DNA from: Synechocystis sp. PCC 6714
Lineage (GTDB): Bacteria > Cyanobacteriota > Cyanobacteriia > Cyanobacteriales > Microcystaceae
Reading direction: 5' to 3'
DNA: 64,000 nt
Assembly (NCBI RefSeq): GCF_000478825.2
Contig: NZ_CP007542.1
Span: 1,488,001 to 1,552,000 of the forward strand
A program made the translations under genes and the position numbers. The notes below the pieces were generated by a model. That model was not told where the DNA came from. It searched no databases and worked only from the letters and a program-made list of their open reading frames with translations. Positions 49,006-58,656 of the stretch are shown here, in pieces. Numbering within the stretch: the first letter of the stretch is position 1; each line of letters starts with the position of its first letter.

Positions 49006-50211
49006 ATGGCAAAATCTCCTCAAAATAAACAGTGGTTAGCCAATACCCTACTGGTGTTGGGCAGTTTGGGTTTTGCCGTGGTGGTGGCGGAAGTGGCTCT
49101 AAGGTTAATGGGCATTAGTTATCCTAGCTTTTACCAAGTGAATCCCCAGCGGGGCCACAGCTTAATCCCTAACTTATCCGGCCAATGGACCCATGAAGGC
49201 AATGGCTTGGTGAGAATTAATGCCGATGGCCTCCGCGATCGCCATTATGAAAAGGAGAAAGGAGCCGATACCTATCGCATTGTGGTGTTGGGGGATTCTT
49301 TTTCCGAAGCAATTCAGGTTAACGAAGATCAGACCTATTGGAGCGCCATAGAAAAAAATTTGCCCTCCTGCCCCGGCTTAATGGGAAAAACGGTGGAAGT
49401 AATTAATTTTGGCGTGGGGGACTACGGCACTGCCCAGGAATATTTAACCCTCCAGCACCATGCCATTGAATACCAACCAGATTTAGTCTTACTGCAAATT
49501 TTCACCGGCAATGACATTGTCAATAATTCTCGCCAACTCAGCCCCGGCGATCGCCTAGCACCATTTTGGGAAGAAGTGGAAGGCCAATGGCAAATGCAGT
49601 TTGATTTTCAGGAAACAGCGGCCTATCAAAGGCGGGACGGTACTCCAAGACGATTGCTGTACAGCTTGATTAATCGGGTGCGACTGCTACAAGTACTTAA
49701 TGAAGCTAAACGACAATGGGTAACCCAACGGACTTTAACCACCCAACAGCAAGGCAATGCTGACATCATTCCCGCCCTAGATTTCGACGTTAATTTATAT
49801 CGGGAACCCACCGATCCCGCCTGGGAGCAAGCTTGGGCCGCTACGGAATCTTTGGTGACAGCCATCAACCAAGTCAGCCGGGAAGAAAATGCCGATTTTT
49901 TAGCGGTGGTTATTAGCAATCCTCCCCAGGTATATCCCGATCGCCAGGTGCGGGAAAAGTTAAAGCAGTTGGGGGCGGAAAATTTGTTTTACCCTGACCA
50001 GCGGTTGGCCCAGTTAGGAGAAAAAGAGAACTTTGCTGTGCTGACTTTGGCGGAAACCATGCAACAAAAGGCCGATGCGGAGCAAACCTATTGGCACGGT
50101 TTTGATAACACCATCCCCGGAGTGGGTCATTGGAATGTTCAAGGCCATGAACTGGCCGGTAAGTTAATTGGCGATCGCCTTTGCCAAATGGTGACAGAAG
50201 AAAAAAAGTAA
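49006..50211 (+). CDS. SGNH/GDSL hydrolase with membrane anchor
   Basis: From the ATG at 49006 the 401-residue protein starts with a membrane span (LLVLGSLGFAVVVAEVALRL). SGNH hydrolase blocks follow: GDSFSEAIQV (block I nucleophile Ser), NFGVGDYGTAQ (block II), FTGNDIVNN (block III), and HWNVQGHELAG near the end (block V). This is the family of esterases and O-acyltransferase-like AlgX/AlgJ proteins. The active site faces the periplasm or thylakoid lumen. The substrate is unknown; O-acetylated polysaccharides are common targets. An upstream TTG at 48991 is possible but weaker. Confidence 0.8.
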   Translation: MAKSPQNKQWLANTLLVLGSLGFAVVVAEVALRLMGISYPSFYQVNPQRGHSLIPNLSGQWTHEGNGLVRINADGLRDRHYEKEKGADTYRIVVLGDSFSEAIQVNEDQTYWSAIEKNLPSCPGLMGKTVEVINFGVGDYGTAQEYLTLQHHAIEYQPDLVLLQIFTGNDIVNNSRQLSPGDRLAPFWEEVEGQWQMQFDFQETAAYQRRDGTPRRLLYSLINRVRLLQVLNEAKRQWVTQRTLTTQQQGNADIIPALDFDVNLYREPTDPAWEQAWAATESLVTAINQVSREENADFLAVVISNPPQVYPDRQVREKLKQLGAENLFYPDQRLAQLGEKENFAVLTLAETMQQKADAEQTYWHGFDNTIPGVGHWNVQGHELAGKLIGDRLCQMVTEEKK

Positions 50212-50303
50212 AACGCTATCCTGTAAATCTAAGTCCAGCAAAAGTTAAGCAAATTAGCCATTAGACCAAGAAATGACCGGACAAGTGGGAACAGGAAAGC
50301 ACC

Positions 50304-51464
50304 ATGGAACGGCCCCTTTACTTCGATAACCATGCCACCACCGCCCTCGATCCTAGGGTGCTAGAAGCCATGGTCCCTTACCTGACGGAGCAGTATGGCA
50401 ATGCCGGCAGTGCCCATTTTTACGGTTGGCAAGCCCAAGGGGCGATTAAACAAGCTAGGCAAGTAATTGCCGATACCATCGGGGCCCGGCCGGAGGAAAT
50501 TATTTTCACCAGTGGCGCCACAGAAGCTAATAATTTGGCCATTCGGGGAGTGGCAGAGGCTTACTTTGCCGAAGGGAAACATCTGGTGACGGTGGAAACG
50601 GAACATCAAGCGGTGCTGGCCCCCTGTCGTTATTTGGAAACCCTGGGGTTTGAAGTGACCTATTTGCCTGTGCAGCCCAATGGTTTGGTGAATTTAACCG
50701 AGTTGGAAAAGGCTCTGCGACCAGATACCATTCTTGTTTCCGTGATGGCGGCGAATAATGAGATTGGTGTGATCCAACCCCTGGAAGAAATTGGCAGGTT
50801 ATGTCACCGAAAATCGATTATTTTCCATTGCGATGGGGCCCAAGCCCTGGGCAAAATTCCCCTTGATGTGGGGCGATTAAACATTGATCTACTGTCTTTC
50901 ACCGGGCACAAAGTCCACGGGCCGAAAGGCATGGGGGGATTATATCGTCGTCAAAATCCGGGGGTGAGGTTAGCGCCCCAACTGTTGGGGGGAGGACAAG
51001 AAGGTAATTTTCGTTCGGGAACCCTACCCGTGCCACTCATTGTCGGCTTAGCCCAAGCTCTCGCCATTGCGGGGGAAACTTTGGTGTCGGAAGGCGATCG
51101 CCAGCGACAACTACGGGATCAACTTTGGCAGGGTCTAGGAAAAATTGGCGGGGTGGTGCTGAATGGGGACTATGAACAAAGGTTACCTGGGAATCTCAAT
51201 GTCAGTATTACTGGGGTCGATCCCAAGGCTTTGCTGACCAGCCTACAACCTCGATTGGCCCTATCCTCCGGTTCCGCCTGTTCTTCCCATCGCACTGAAG
51301 CTTCCCATGTGTTGTATGCCCTTGGCCGGGATAAAACCGCCGCCCAAGCCAGTCTAAGGTTTGGTCTAAGCCGATTTACTACCGAGGCAGAAATTGACCA
51401 GGCGATCGCCATTGTGACCAATACGGTGGCCCAGTTGCGGGCCGATGCTTCTAACCAGGGTTAA
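50304..51464 (+). CDS. Cysteine desulfurase, NifS-like
   Basis: The 386-residue protein is a PLP-dependent class V aminotransferase-fold desulfurase. It shows YFDNHATTALDPRVLEAM at the N-terminus, the PLP Lys in SFTGHKVHGPKG, and the catalytic loop with Cys in SSGSACSSHRTE. This is the IscS/NifS type that supplies sulfur for iron-sulfur cluster assembly. No isc or nif genes surround it, so it may serve general sulfur delivery. It is followed by comF after about 20 bp, so an operon is likely. In PCC 6803 from memory this is slr0387. Confidence 0.92.
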   Translation: MERPLYFDNHATTALDPRVLEAMVPYLTEQYGNAGSAHFYGWQAQGAIKQARQVIADTIGARPEEIIFTSGATEANNLAIRGVAEAYFAEGKHLVTVETEHQAVLAPCRYLETLGFEVTYLPVQPNGLVNLTELEKALRPDTILVSVMAANNEIGVIQPLEEIGRLCHRKSIIFHCDGAQALGKIPLDVGRLNIDLLSFTGHKVHGPKGMGGLYRRQNPGVRLAPQLLGGGQEGNFRSGTLPVPLIVGLAQALAIAGETLVSEGDRQRQLRDQLWQGLGKIGGVVLNGDYEQRLPGNLNVSITGVDPKALLTSLQPRLALSSGSACSSHRTEASHVLYALGRDKTAAQASLRFGLSRFTTEAEIDQAIAIVTNTVAQLRADASNQG

Positions 51465-51485
51465 TTTCTCCCAAGTTTGTCTTCC

Positions 51486-52160
51486 ATGTGGCAATCAATT
51501 CGCTCCCTCCTCTTTCAAACTCCCTGTCCCCTTTGTCAAAAACCCAGCCAGGATCAGTTTTGTCGGGATTGCACTGGACAAATTTTCAGCCATTGTTTTG
51601 CCCCTAACCTCCCGCAATGGCAAGGAAATTTTCCCCGCTTTGTTTGGGGCCAGTATGAAGGACAACTGCGGCGGGCCTTGACGGTGATGAAATTTGAGCA
51701 ACAGCCCGACATTGGCATTTGGCTGGGAGAACAGCTTGCCCAAGCATGGCTTAAACAACCCCAAGCTAAACTTAGAATACGTCCCCAGGTGGTGCCCATT
51801 CCCCTCAGTAACCGCAAACAAGCTGAACGGGGATTTAACCAAGCTGAAAGAATTGCCGCTGGTTTTTGCCGCCTGACTGGTTATGTTCTACGCCCCCAAG
51901 CATTGCGACGGGTTAAAGATACCCAAGCTCTGTTTGGTCTTGGCCCAGGCGATCGCCGCCGGGAATTACAATCAGCTTTAGCCACGGGGCCAGCGTTTAA
52001 CCCCCATCACCCTTGGTTAATAGTGGACGACATTATAACTACCGGCACCACCGCCCTAGAAGCCCGACGGGCCATGGAAGAAAAGGGAGCTAAAGTGTTG
52101 GGCATCGTGGCGATCGCCGCACCGTCTTTTTCTCGGACTATGGAACTTGGACAGCACTGA
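51486..52160 (+). CDS. ComF family phosphoribosyltransferase-like protein
   Basis: This 224-residue protein has an N-terminal zinc-finger pair (CPLCQKPSQDQFCRDC). A type I phosphoribosyltransferase domain follows with the PRPP-binding loop WLIVDDIITTGTTALEARR near residue 180, plus VVPIPLSNRKQAERGFNQAE, the ComF signature. ComF is needed for natural transformation in other bacteria, and Synechocystis is naturally competent. A general role in nucleotide salvage is also possible. I choose the ATG at 51486 over a TTG at 51477. It lies behind the desulfurase gene. Confidence 0.88.
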   Translation: MWQSIRSLLFQTPCPLCQKPSQDQFCRDCTGQIFSHCFAPNLPQWQGNFPRFVWGQYEGQLRRALTVMKFEQQPDIGIWLGEQLAQAWLKQPQAKLRIRPQVVPIPLSNRKQAERGFNQAERIAAGFCRLTGYVLRPQALRRVKDTQALFGLGPGDRRRELQSALATGPAFNPHHPWLIVDDIITTGTTALEARRAMEEKGAKVLGIVAIAAPSFSRTMELGQH

Positions 52161-52268
52161 TAATGATCATTTAACATATTATTCTCGTATATTTCCATCA
52201 ATTTGTATTTAATTTCGTATTGTTAACCCTAGCCTGCTTCCCTTCAATCATTTTTCAACCTTAATCCT

Positions 52269-52883
52269 ATGCAGAAACAAGTCTCTCCCCTAACCCATGT
52301 CGCCCTTTGGTTGGGTGGTGTTAGTTTGACTGCAACCAGCTTGGTCATTCCCACTGCCGCCCAGGCCCAAAGCAATCTCAATGGAGGTAGTGCCATCCCT
52401 CCCCTCAAACCAATTCCGGAGTCCACCTTCACTCCTCCAGCGGTACCAACGGCGACCCCCACTAATCCCAACAGTCAAGCCCTGGCTACCCATATTGTGC
52501 TCGTGTTGGGGGAACGGAAGGTTTACGCCTACCAAAATGACAAAGTTTTAGCCAGTTACCCGGTGGCGGTGGGCAAAAAAGGCTGGGAAACGCCCCAAGG
52601 CAATTTCCAGGTAATCCAAATGGTGGAAAATCCCGTCTGGGAAAATCCCTGGAATGGCAAAAAAGTTGCCGCTAGCTTGGATGGGCCCATCGGTATCCGT
52701 TGGATCGGTTTTTGGAGTGACGGCAAAAATACCATTGGTTTCCATGGCACCCCGAAAAAACATGAACATTTCCTGGGCACAGCGGCTTCCCACGGTTGCG
52801 TCAGAATGCGGAATCAAGATGTGGTGGCTTTGTTCAACATGGTACAAAATGGCACCCCAGTACGAGTAGTGCAAAAAAAATAG
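52269..52883 (+). CDS. L,D-transpeptidase (YkuD domain)
   Basis: The 204-residue exported protein has a signal peptide (LWLGGVSLTATSLVIPTAAQA), a Pro/Ser/Thr linker and a YkuD domain. The catalytic site is in HGTPKKHEHFLGTAASHGCV, where SHGC holds the nucleophilic Cys, followed by RMRNQDVVALF. It would form 3-3 peptidoglycan cross-links or attach proteins to the wall. The start is well supported by the signal. It stands alone with a 110-bp gap upstream and about 130 bp before the DUF433 gene. The function is secure at family level. Confidence 0.92.
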   Translation: MQKQVSPLTHVALWLGGVSLTATSLVIPTAAQAQSNLNGGSAIPPLKPIPESTFTPPAVPTATPTNPNSQALATHIVLVLGERKVYAYQNDKVLASYPVAVGKKGWETPQGNFQVIQMVENPVWENPWNGKKVAASLDGPIGIRWIGFWSDGKNTIGFHGTPKKHEHFLGTAASHGCVRMRNQDVVALFNMVQNGTPVRVVQKK

Positions 52884-53014
52884 ATTGTTTGCACTGACTG
52901 AATCAAAAAGGCGATCGTGTACAACCGTTAGGAATTGGGAATTGTAGCCCCGGTTTCTGAGTTTTAACTTCTGATCGCCACTCAAGGTAACTCTGCATTA
53001 CCGAGGAAATACCA

Positions 53015-53350
53015 ATGGTGACAACCCTAATCAATCATATTGAGATCACCCCAGGAACCTGGGTCGGAAAACCCCGCATTGCTGGGCACCGGATCACAGT
53101 TCAAGACATTGTGATCTGGCATGAACGCATGGGTCTATCTCCCGACGAAATCGTCCATCATTATCCTAGTATTACTTTAGCTGACGTTTATGCAGCCTTG
53201 TCTTACTATCACGATCACCTTGAAGAAATTAGGCAAGGAATTATTGATGATGAAATTTTTGCTGAAGAAATGCGATCCAGTACCCCTTCTTTGATGGAAG
53301 CAAAGTTAGGAAAAATGCATAGCAAATTAGAGATTCTTGTCAATGCGTAA
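53015..53350 (+). CDS. DUF433 antitoxin-like protein, orphan
   Basis: The 111-residue protein has the DUF433 pattern: GTWVGKPRIAGHRITVQDIV, then HERMGLSPDEIVHHYPSITL and ADVYAALSYYHDH. Such proteins are VapB-type antitoxins, usually followed by a DUF5615 PIN-like toxin gene. No such gene follows; only a 10-codon frame reading MRNSYHIEFL comes after, so the toxin has been lost or never existed here. It may still bind its old operator or a distant toxin. The region downstream carries one copy of a direct repeat that also flanks the Uma2 gene. Confidence 0.8.
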   Translation: MVTTLINHIEITPGTWVGKPRIAGHRITVQDIVIWHERMGLSPDEIVHHYPSITLADVYAALSYYHDHLEEIRQGIIDDEIFAEEMRSSTPSLMEAKLGKMHSKLEILVNA

Positions 53351-53400
53351 CTCCTATCACATTGAATTTTTGTAGTCTGTTTACCGCAGGCAGATAATGA

Positions 53401-53437
53401 TAAATACTTATGGCCATCGTGTCTAACCATTGAGGAT
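53401..53437 (+). repeat. Direct repeat copy A flanking the Uma2 gene
   Basis: The sequence contains AAATACTTATG and TGTCTAACCATT with a variable middle. It matches copy B at 54301-54337 at most positions, exactly 900 bp apart. It lies downstream of the Uma2 gene and resembles a decayed terminus or target-site remnant of a small mobile element. Confidence 0.55.
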
Positions 53438-53518
53438 GGCGTAAAAAACACTAAAATCCTAATTACAGCAAACTTTTTCAAAAAATAAACACATTATGGT
53501 TAATGGAAGTACGTCTCT

Positions 53519-54163
53519 CTAGATATATTCCTGTAACCACTGTCGAAACTCACGACGTAAAGTACTCATAGGAATCACCTGGCTTTTTTTTAAACAAAGG
53601 GAAATTCCTTCAATAATGGGAATAGAGGGAAAAGCTTTGCTCATAAAAGAGTTAACGTATTTTCCTTCTTCTAGTAAACTAATTTCCAGTTTTCCATCTT
53701 CATATCGCCAAATTTCAGGAATACCCAATGCCTCATAGGCACTGACCTGGGTAACAGAAGTGAAATCTACTTCGATCGCCAAATCGGGGACAGGATCAAC
53801 ATCTAAATTCAGCCGTTGTTTGCCCACCATAGCTTGATAGTTGTCAATATAAAAACAATCATCAGGCTCAATACCTGCTTGCATAGGTCTGCTTTTAAAA
53901 GTAGTGGAGCCAAGGGATTCCCATTCCATGCCTAATTCTTCTAGTAAAACCACAAGTAAATGGGAAATCAAAACTTTAGTGCGTTCATGGCCAGGTAAAG
54001 GCATCCGAAATTCTAAAACTCCCTTGTAATAAGCGATATGGGAATGACGATGTTCCCCTAAATCTTCCAAAATTTCCTCAAATTCCTGCCAGGAGATTTG
54101 ATCGAGAATAATACGCTGACCCGGCTCAACTTTTATTTGGGCGATCGCAATTTTGACAGGCAT
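53519..54163 (-). CDS. Uma2 family (DUF820) putative restriction-fold protein
   Basis: The 214-residue protein (ATG at 54161-54163) belongs to the large cyanobacterial Uma2 family, which has a restriction-endonuclease-like fold. Residues of the PD-(D/E)xK site appear in VPDLAIEVDF near residue 125 and in IWRYEDGKLEI. The first domain has DQISWQEFEEILEDLGEHR and IAYYKGVLEFRMP. Biochemical roles are unclear; family members multiply in cyanobacteria and may act in mobile-element or defence processes. A TTG at 54178 is an alternative start. Direct repeats at 53401 and 54301 flank it, so it may be part of a small mobile unit. Single gene on this strand. Confidence 0.82.
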   Translation of the reverse strand: MPVKIAIAQIKVEPGQRIILDQISWQEFEEILEDLGEHRHSHIAYYKGVLEFRMPLPGHERTKVLISHLLVVLLEELGMEWESLGSTTFKSRPMQAGIEPDDCFYIDNYQAMVGKQRLNLDVDPVPDLAIEVDFTSVTQVSAYEALGIPEIWRYEDGKLEISLLEEGKYVNSFMSKAFPSIPIIEGISLCLKKSQVIPMSTLRREFRQWLQEYI

Positions 54164-54507
54164 ACCCTCAAACTCCAACTTTGAATTGGCATTGGTTTAA
54201 TCATAAATCGAAAAAAACAACTAACGACAGCCTCTGTGATTGTGCAAAACATACGGTGCTGACTTTGGCGTATTGACCCCCAGAACCTAAAGTTATGGTT
54301 AAAAATACTTATGAAGATCATGTCTAACCATTAAGAATTGTATGGAAAGCCATAAAAAAATAATTGAACTAAATAAAGCTGAAAGTCAATCAGAATAAGC
54401 ATTACAGAAGATTAAAGGCTCAACTAAAATGTAAAGTTACCGCTCGACAAGGCTAAGGCTTTTACCGACAATTTGAGGGTGAATTATGCCCCCGGAGTCT
54501 GAACCCT
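54164..54507. other. Intergenic region upstream of chlB with repeat copy B
   Basis: The 344-bp gap is AT-rich and lies between the minus-strand Uma2 gene and chlB. It contains repeat copy B and probably the chlB promoter. I see no small gene or RNA, and no clear terminator. Confidence 0.4.
54301..54337 (+). repeat. Direct repeat copy B flanking the Uma2 gene
   Basis: Second copy of the AAATACTTATG...TGTCTAACCATT motif, upstream of the Uma2 gene and in the same orientation as copy A. The sequences after it are also similar (AT-rich with CCATAAAAAA against GCGTAAAAAA) once a gap is allowed. Confidence 0.55.
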
Positions 54508-56034
54508 ATGAAATTGGCCTATTGGATGTACGCTGGCCCGGCCCACATTGGTACCCTACGCATCGCCAGTTCCTTTAAAAACGTCCACGCCATTATGCAT
54601 GCTCCGTTGGGGGACGATTATTTCAACGTCATGCGCTCTATGTTGGAACGGGAGCAGAACTTTACCCCCGTCACCACCAGTGTGGTCGATCGCCAAGTGT
54701 TATCGAGGGGTTCCCAGGAAAAAGTGGTGGATAACATTGTCCGCAAAGATGGGGAAGAAGCGCCGGATTTGATTGTGCTGACCCCCACCTGTACCTCCAG
54801 CATTTTGCAGGAAGATTTGGCCAATTTCGTTGACCGGGCCCAGATGGATGCCCACTGTGACGTACTTTTGGCGGACGTGAACCATTACCGCTATAACGAA
54901 TTACAAGCTGGCGATCGTACCCTCAAACAGATTGTGGAGTTTTATATTAAAAAAGCCCGTAAACACGGTAATTTAGCGACGGAAAAAACAGCTAAGCCAT
55001 CGGTGAATTTAATTGGCTTCACCACCCTGGGTTTCCACAACCAGCACGATTGCACCGAATTAAAACGGCTAATGACGGATCTGGGCATTGAAGTGAACCT
55101 GGTTTTGCCGGAAAAAGCCACAGTGGACCAATTGGCTAAAATTCCCCAAGCTTGGTTTAACCTCTGCCCTTACCGGGAAATCGGCCTAATGACAGCGGGG
55201 TATTTGCAGGAAGAATTTGCCATGCCCTACGTGGATATTACCCCCATGGGAGTGGTGGAAACGGCCCGTTGCATCCGCAAAATTCAAGAAGTTCTGAACG
55301 CCCAAGGTGCAGAAGTCAACTACGAAAATTTCATCCAGCAACAAACCCGGTATGTTTCCCAGGCGGCTTGGTTTTCCCGCTCCATTGATTGCCAAAATTT
55401 AACCGGCAAAAAAGCAGTGGTCTTTGGGGATAACACCCATGCGGCCGCTATGACCAAAATTTTGGCTCGGGAAATGGGTATCCACGTTGTCCTGGCGGGT
55501 ACCTATTGCAAATATGATGCCGATTGGTTCCGAGCTGAAGTGGCTGAGTATTGCGACGAGGTGTTGATCAGTGAAGATAATGGGGCGATCGCCGATGCCA
55601 TTGCCCGCATTGAGCCGGCGGCCATTTTTGGCACCCAGATGGAACGGCACGTGGGTAAACGGCTGGATATTCCCTGTGGTGTTATTGCGGCCCCCATCCA
55701 CATCCAAAATTTCCCATTGGGCTATAAACCCTTTTTCGGCTACGAAGGGACGAATCAGATTGCGGATTTGGTCTATAACTCCTTCACCCTGGGCATGGAA
55801 GACCATTTGTTGGAAATTTTTGGCGGCCACGACACCAAGGAGGTGATCACCAAGGGTATTTCCAGTGATTCTGATTTAGGTTGGCACAGCACCGCCCAAG
55901 CAGAGTTGAATAAAGTGCCAGGGTTTGTGCGGGGTAAAGTCAAACGCAATACGGAAAAATTTGCCCGGGAGCGGGGTCTATCGGAAATTACCTTGGAGGT
56001 TATGTACGCCGCCAAGGAAGCAGTGGGTGCTTAA
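54508..56034 (+). CDS. chlB: Light-independent protochlorophyllide reductase subunit B
   Basis: ChlB is the catalytic partner of ChlN in the dark-operative protochlorophyllide oxidoreductase, a nitrogenase-like enzyme that makes chlorophyllide without light. The 508-residue protein opens with [19 protein letters not shown], contains [20 protein letters not shown] near residue 95, and ends with a C-terminal domain ([33 protein letters not shown]). ChlN and ChlL genes are not in the window. It is preceded by a 344-bp gap and followed by a TrkA-like gene. The call is secure. Confidence 0.97.
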   Translation: MKLAYWMYAGPAHIGTLRIASSFKNVHAIMHAPLGDDYFNVMRSMLEREQNFTPVTTSVVDRQVLSRGSQEKVVDNIVRKDGEEAPDLIVLTPTCTSSILQEDLANFVDRAQMDAHCDVLLADVNHYRYNELQAGDRTLKQIVEFYIKKARKHGNLATEKTAKPSVNLIGFTTLGFHNQHDCTELKRLMTDLGIEVNLVLPEKATVDQLAKIPQAWFNLCPYREIGLMTAGYLQEEFAMPYVDITPMGVVETARCIRKIQEVLNAQGAEVNYENFIQQQTRYVSQAAWFSRSIDCQNLTGKKAVVFGDNTHAAAMTKILAREMGIHVVLAGTYCKYDADWFRAEVAEYCDEVLISEDNGAIADAIARIEPAAIFGTQMERHVGKRLDIPCGVIAAPIHIQNFPLGYKPFFGYEGTNQIADLVYNSFTLGMEDHLLEIFGGHDTKEVITKGISSDSDLGWHSTAQAELNKVPGFVRGKVKRNTEKFARERGLSEITLEVMYAAKEAVGA

Positions 56035-56165
56035 GAGTACATAGGCCAAGTTCCAGTTCCTTGCTCAACCCTAAAAATTCCCCGATCACACCTTGGTGGA
56101 GATTGATCGCCATCAGTTTCCGCTAACTTCCACTACAATCGAGCCTGTTGTCCAACGGGTTAAAG

Positions 56166-56846
56166 ATGTACATTCTCATCGGTGGCATGGGGAGCATGGG
56201 CTCTAATTTGGCCAAAAACCTCTTAAAAATGGGTCACACTCTAGCTACGGTGGATATTGATCCCATTGCTTGTCAGTATGCCCGGGAAAAAATTGGGGTG
56301 ATGGCCTTTGAAGGCAGTGCGGTTAATACGACAGTGTTGATGGAAGCGGGTATACGAAAAGCGGAAGCGGTGATTGCCACTCTCCAAGATGATGCTTTGA
56401 ATCTAGCTCTAGTTACCCTCTGTAAACATTACGGTGTACCCCAAATTGTTGTCCGCATGAGCGATGGGGATTTTGCTGAACCGTATCGCTTGGCCGGTGC
56501 CACCCACATTATCAGCACCACAGAATTGGCCCTTAATCGGGTAATTAATGCCATTGAGTATCCCCAAGTGGATGCCATGATGCACTTTGAACAGGGACAA
56601 ATTGAAGTGCTCAAACTTTCCATTCCCCCCAATTGCACCATTGTGGGCCGTAGCGTGGCGGCGATCGCCCAGGATCCCCGTTTTCCTTCCGGTACTCTAA
56701 TTATTGGTTACCAGGCCAATGCCCATGAAGATCTAAAAATTCCCAACGGTAATACGTTGCTGGAGGACGGTTCCACCATTTTGGCAGTGACCAAACCGGA
56801 GTTGGTGCGGCAGTTAATCAATTTTATGGGGCTGTGCCAGTCTTGA
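56166..56846 (+). CDS. TrkA-N/RCK domain protein, potassium transport regulator-like
   Basis: From the ATG at 56166, the 226-residue protein starts with a Rossmann fold (MYILIGGMGSMGSNLAKNLL) and the acidic end VDIDPIACQYA that binds NAD(H). A TrkA-C-like C-terminal domain follows (about residues 140-226: QIEVLKLSIPPNCTIVGRSV, GNTLLEDGSTILAVTKPE). This is the RCK architecture of KtrA/TrkA, which binds nucleotides to gate a potassium transporter. No KtrB/TrkH gene lies beside it. The end lies 11 bp from the stop of the convergent porin gene. Confidence 0.88.
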   Translation: MYILIGGMGSMGSNLAKNLLKMGHTLATVDIDPIACQYAREKIGVMAFEGSAVNTTVLMEAGIRKAEAVIATLQDDALNLALVTLCKHYGVPQIVVRMSDGDFAEPYRLAGATHIISTTELALNRVINAIEYPQVDAMMHFEQGQIEVLKLSIPPNCTIVGRSVAAIAQDPRFPSGTLIIGYQANAHEDLKIPNGNTLLEDGSTILAVTKPELVRQLINFMGLCQS

Positions 56847-56857
56847 TGGCTGGATTA

Positions 56858-58504
56858 TCAGAACAAAAAGCTGGTGCGTATATGGCCCACATATTGGGTG
56901 GCGTTATTGCTGTTGGCCTCAGGATTAAGCACGACCCAAAATCCGGGGGTGATGGAAATATTGTCATTGATTTGAATGCGGTAAAATGCTTCCAAATGGT
57001 AGGGGGTGGTTTGTCCTACTGCTCCGGATAAGTTACTAGCGGTGACAGTGGGGGGAATACCCAGGGCAATGCCCGGTAAATTACCTTCCCCTCCCACATC
57101 CGGGAAACTAATACCCACCAAGCCATACCAAATGGCCGAACGGTTCCAGGAAACTGACTGCAAAGTGGTTCCCCCGACTCCATTGGACAAATTGCTCAAT
57201 CCTCCCCCCTGGGCTTGGGCATCCACAAAACCTCCCCAGCCATGGATTTGCACATGGGGCGTGATGCGATAGTAACCCTGCAAAGTGTAAAAATTCCCCG
57301 CCGTGGCGATCGCATCTCCGAAGGGTTGAATGGCGAGGAAACTGCCGGTGCCCGCCATTAAATTTGTCTCGCCAGCGGGAAAATAGGAGCGGGAATAGGT
57401 GAAGCCAATGCCTCCGTCGGTGTTTTGATAAGCCAATTGGGCCAGGGTATGATAGCCCCCATTAAAAAGGCCGTTACCTGGGTCAGTATCGTTGGGATTG
57501 GTGGCTAGGTAGCCTACACTAAATTGCACTGTGGGAGTTATTTGCCAATTTAGGCCTGCTCCTCCCCCACCCCGGCGATAAATGGGGTCATACTCCCCAA
57601 AGCGGGAGGGAATACCTAGGGCATCATCAGCAATGGTAGGAGGAGTTAACGTATCCACCAAATCTGTGTAGCCGACCCCTACAGAACCCAGGCGTAGAGT
57701 CAAATTATCCGTTAGGGGAGTACGGTACCAAAGATGGCTCACCTCCACATTGTTGTTGGAATTGTCATCATAATTGAAGCGAGTCATATTGGTGCCAGTT
57801 TGTGCCACTCCGTTGAAGAAATTGGAGAATTGCAAACGAGTTCTGAACAGATCCTTGCCGGTAAAACTGGTTTCTAAATTAAACCGGACTCGATAGGCGA
57901 ACTGGGCTTGAAATTCATTGCTGTCACCCCCCACCCGATCGCCAAAGACATTATCCAAAGAAACAATGGTTTGACCATAAAGTTTTGTAGTAACGGAAAA
58001 TTGATGGTCTTCCAAAAAAGCGGTGCGGCTGGCTAAATTATCAACCCTAACCCCCAGTTGCTTGAGCTCTCCTTGGAAATCCTGGGCTAATTTTTTCAGC
58101 AGGTCTAAATCTGCCTGGGCAACGGAGACATTTTCTTGCAATAGTTGCTCAATGGTGTTTAAACAAGCATTTAATCCCGCCGCAAATTCGTAACGACCCA
58201 GAGGGCGATCGCCTCGGTAGGTGCGGTCTGGATAACCAACGAGACAACCGTAACGTTCCACCAAACTCTGCAGAGCGGCAAAGGCCCAATCATTGGGTTG
58301 CACATCCCGCAATTCTGCCACTGAAGTGATCTGATCCGCTGTTTTTAGGGGATTATTACTGCCCAACTGGTAACGGTTAACTGGGAAAAAGGGATCAGCT
58401 GGGGGAACGTTTTGGCCATAGCTGGGTAATGTCGCTGTTAGTCCACCGGCGATCGCCAAACTAGAAACAAAGCCCATGGATTGAGTCAATTTTGCTAATG
58501 ACAA
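56858..58504 (-). CDS. SLH-domain porin beside glcP
   Basis: This 548-residue cyanobacterial porin has a signal peptide (FVSSLAIAGGLTATLPSYGQ) and an SLH domain (LRDVQPNDWAFAALQSLVER, GYPDRTYRGDRPLGRYEFAA). A coiled-coil and an outer membrane barrel follow, ending in YVGHIRTSFLF. It is a paralogue of the porin at 34393. It keeps an uninterrupted HIP1 site in the codons for RGDRPL, unlike the paralogue. It lies about 150 bp after glcP on the same strand, an arrangement that I recall from PCC 6803 (sll0772). An outer membrane route for sugars that GlcP then imports is possible. Confidence 0.9.
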   Translation of the reverse strand: MSLAKLTQSMGFVSSLAIAGGLTATLPSYGQNVPPADPFFPVNRYQLGSNNPLKTADQITSVAELRDVQPNDWAFAALQSLVERYGCLVGYPDRTYRGDRPLGRYEFAAGLNACLNTIEQLLQENVSVAQADLDLLKKLAQDFQGELKQLGVRVDNLASRTAFLEDHQFSVTTKLYGQTIVSLDNVFGDRVGGDSNEFQAQFAYRVRFNLETSFTGKDLFRTRLQFSNFFNGVAQTGTNMTRFNYDDNSNNNVEVSHLWYRTPLTDNLTLRLGSVGVGYTDLVDTLTPPTIADDALGIPSRFGEYDPIYRRGGGGAGLNWQITPTVQFSVGYLATNPNDTDPGNGLFNGGYHTLAQLAYQNTDGGIGFTYSRSYFPAGETNLMAGTGSFLAIQPFGDAIATAGNFYTLQGYYRITPHVQIHGWGGFVDAQAQGGGLSNLSNGVGGTTLQSVSWNRSAIWYGLVGISFPDVGGEGNLPGIALGIPPTVTASNLSGAVGQTTPYHLEAFYRIQINDNISITPGFWVVLNPEANSNNATQYVGHIRTSFLF

Positions 58505-58656
58505 TGTGGTATCCTCTCGGAAGAAATTAAGCCAGTGTTGGATGAAAAATTAACTTAAAATGCAATCGGATCAAAGTTAGGAATAAAAGTTACGCATAAA
58601 AAAATTTAAGTGATTTAAGCTAACGGCAATTAATCCGTTCCAGCAGAGAAAGCCAA

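Noticed and set aside
48764-49012. Minus-strand ORF of 82 codons
   Set aside because: It lies mostly in a gap, overlaps the promoter and start of the SGNH gene, and has no protein family signs.
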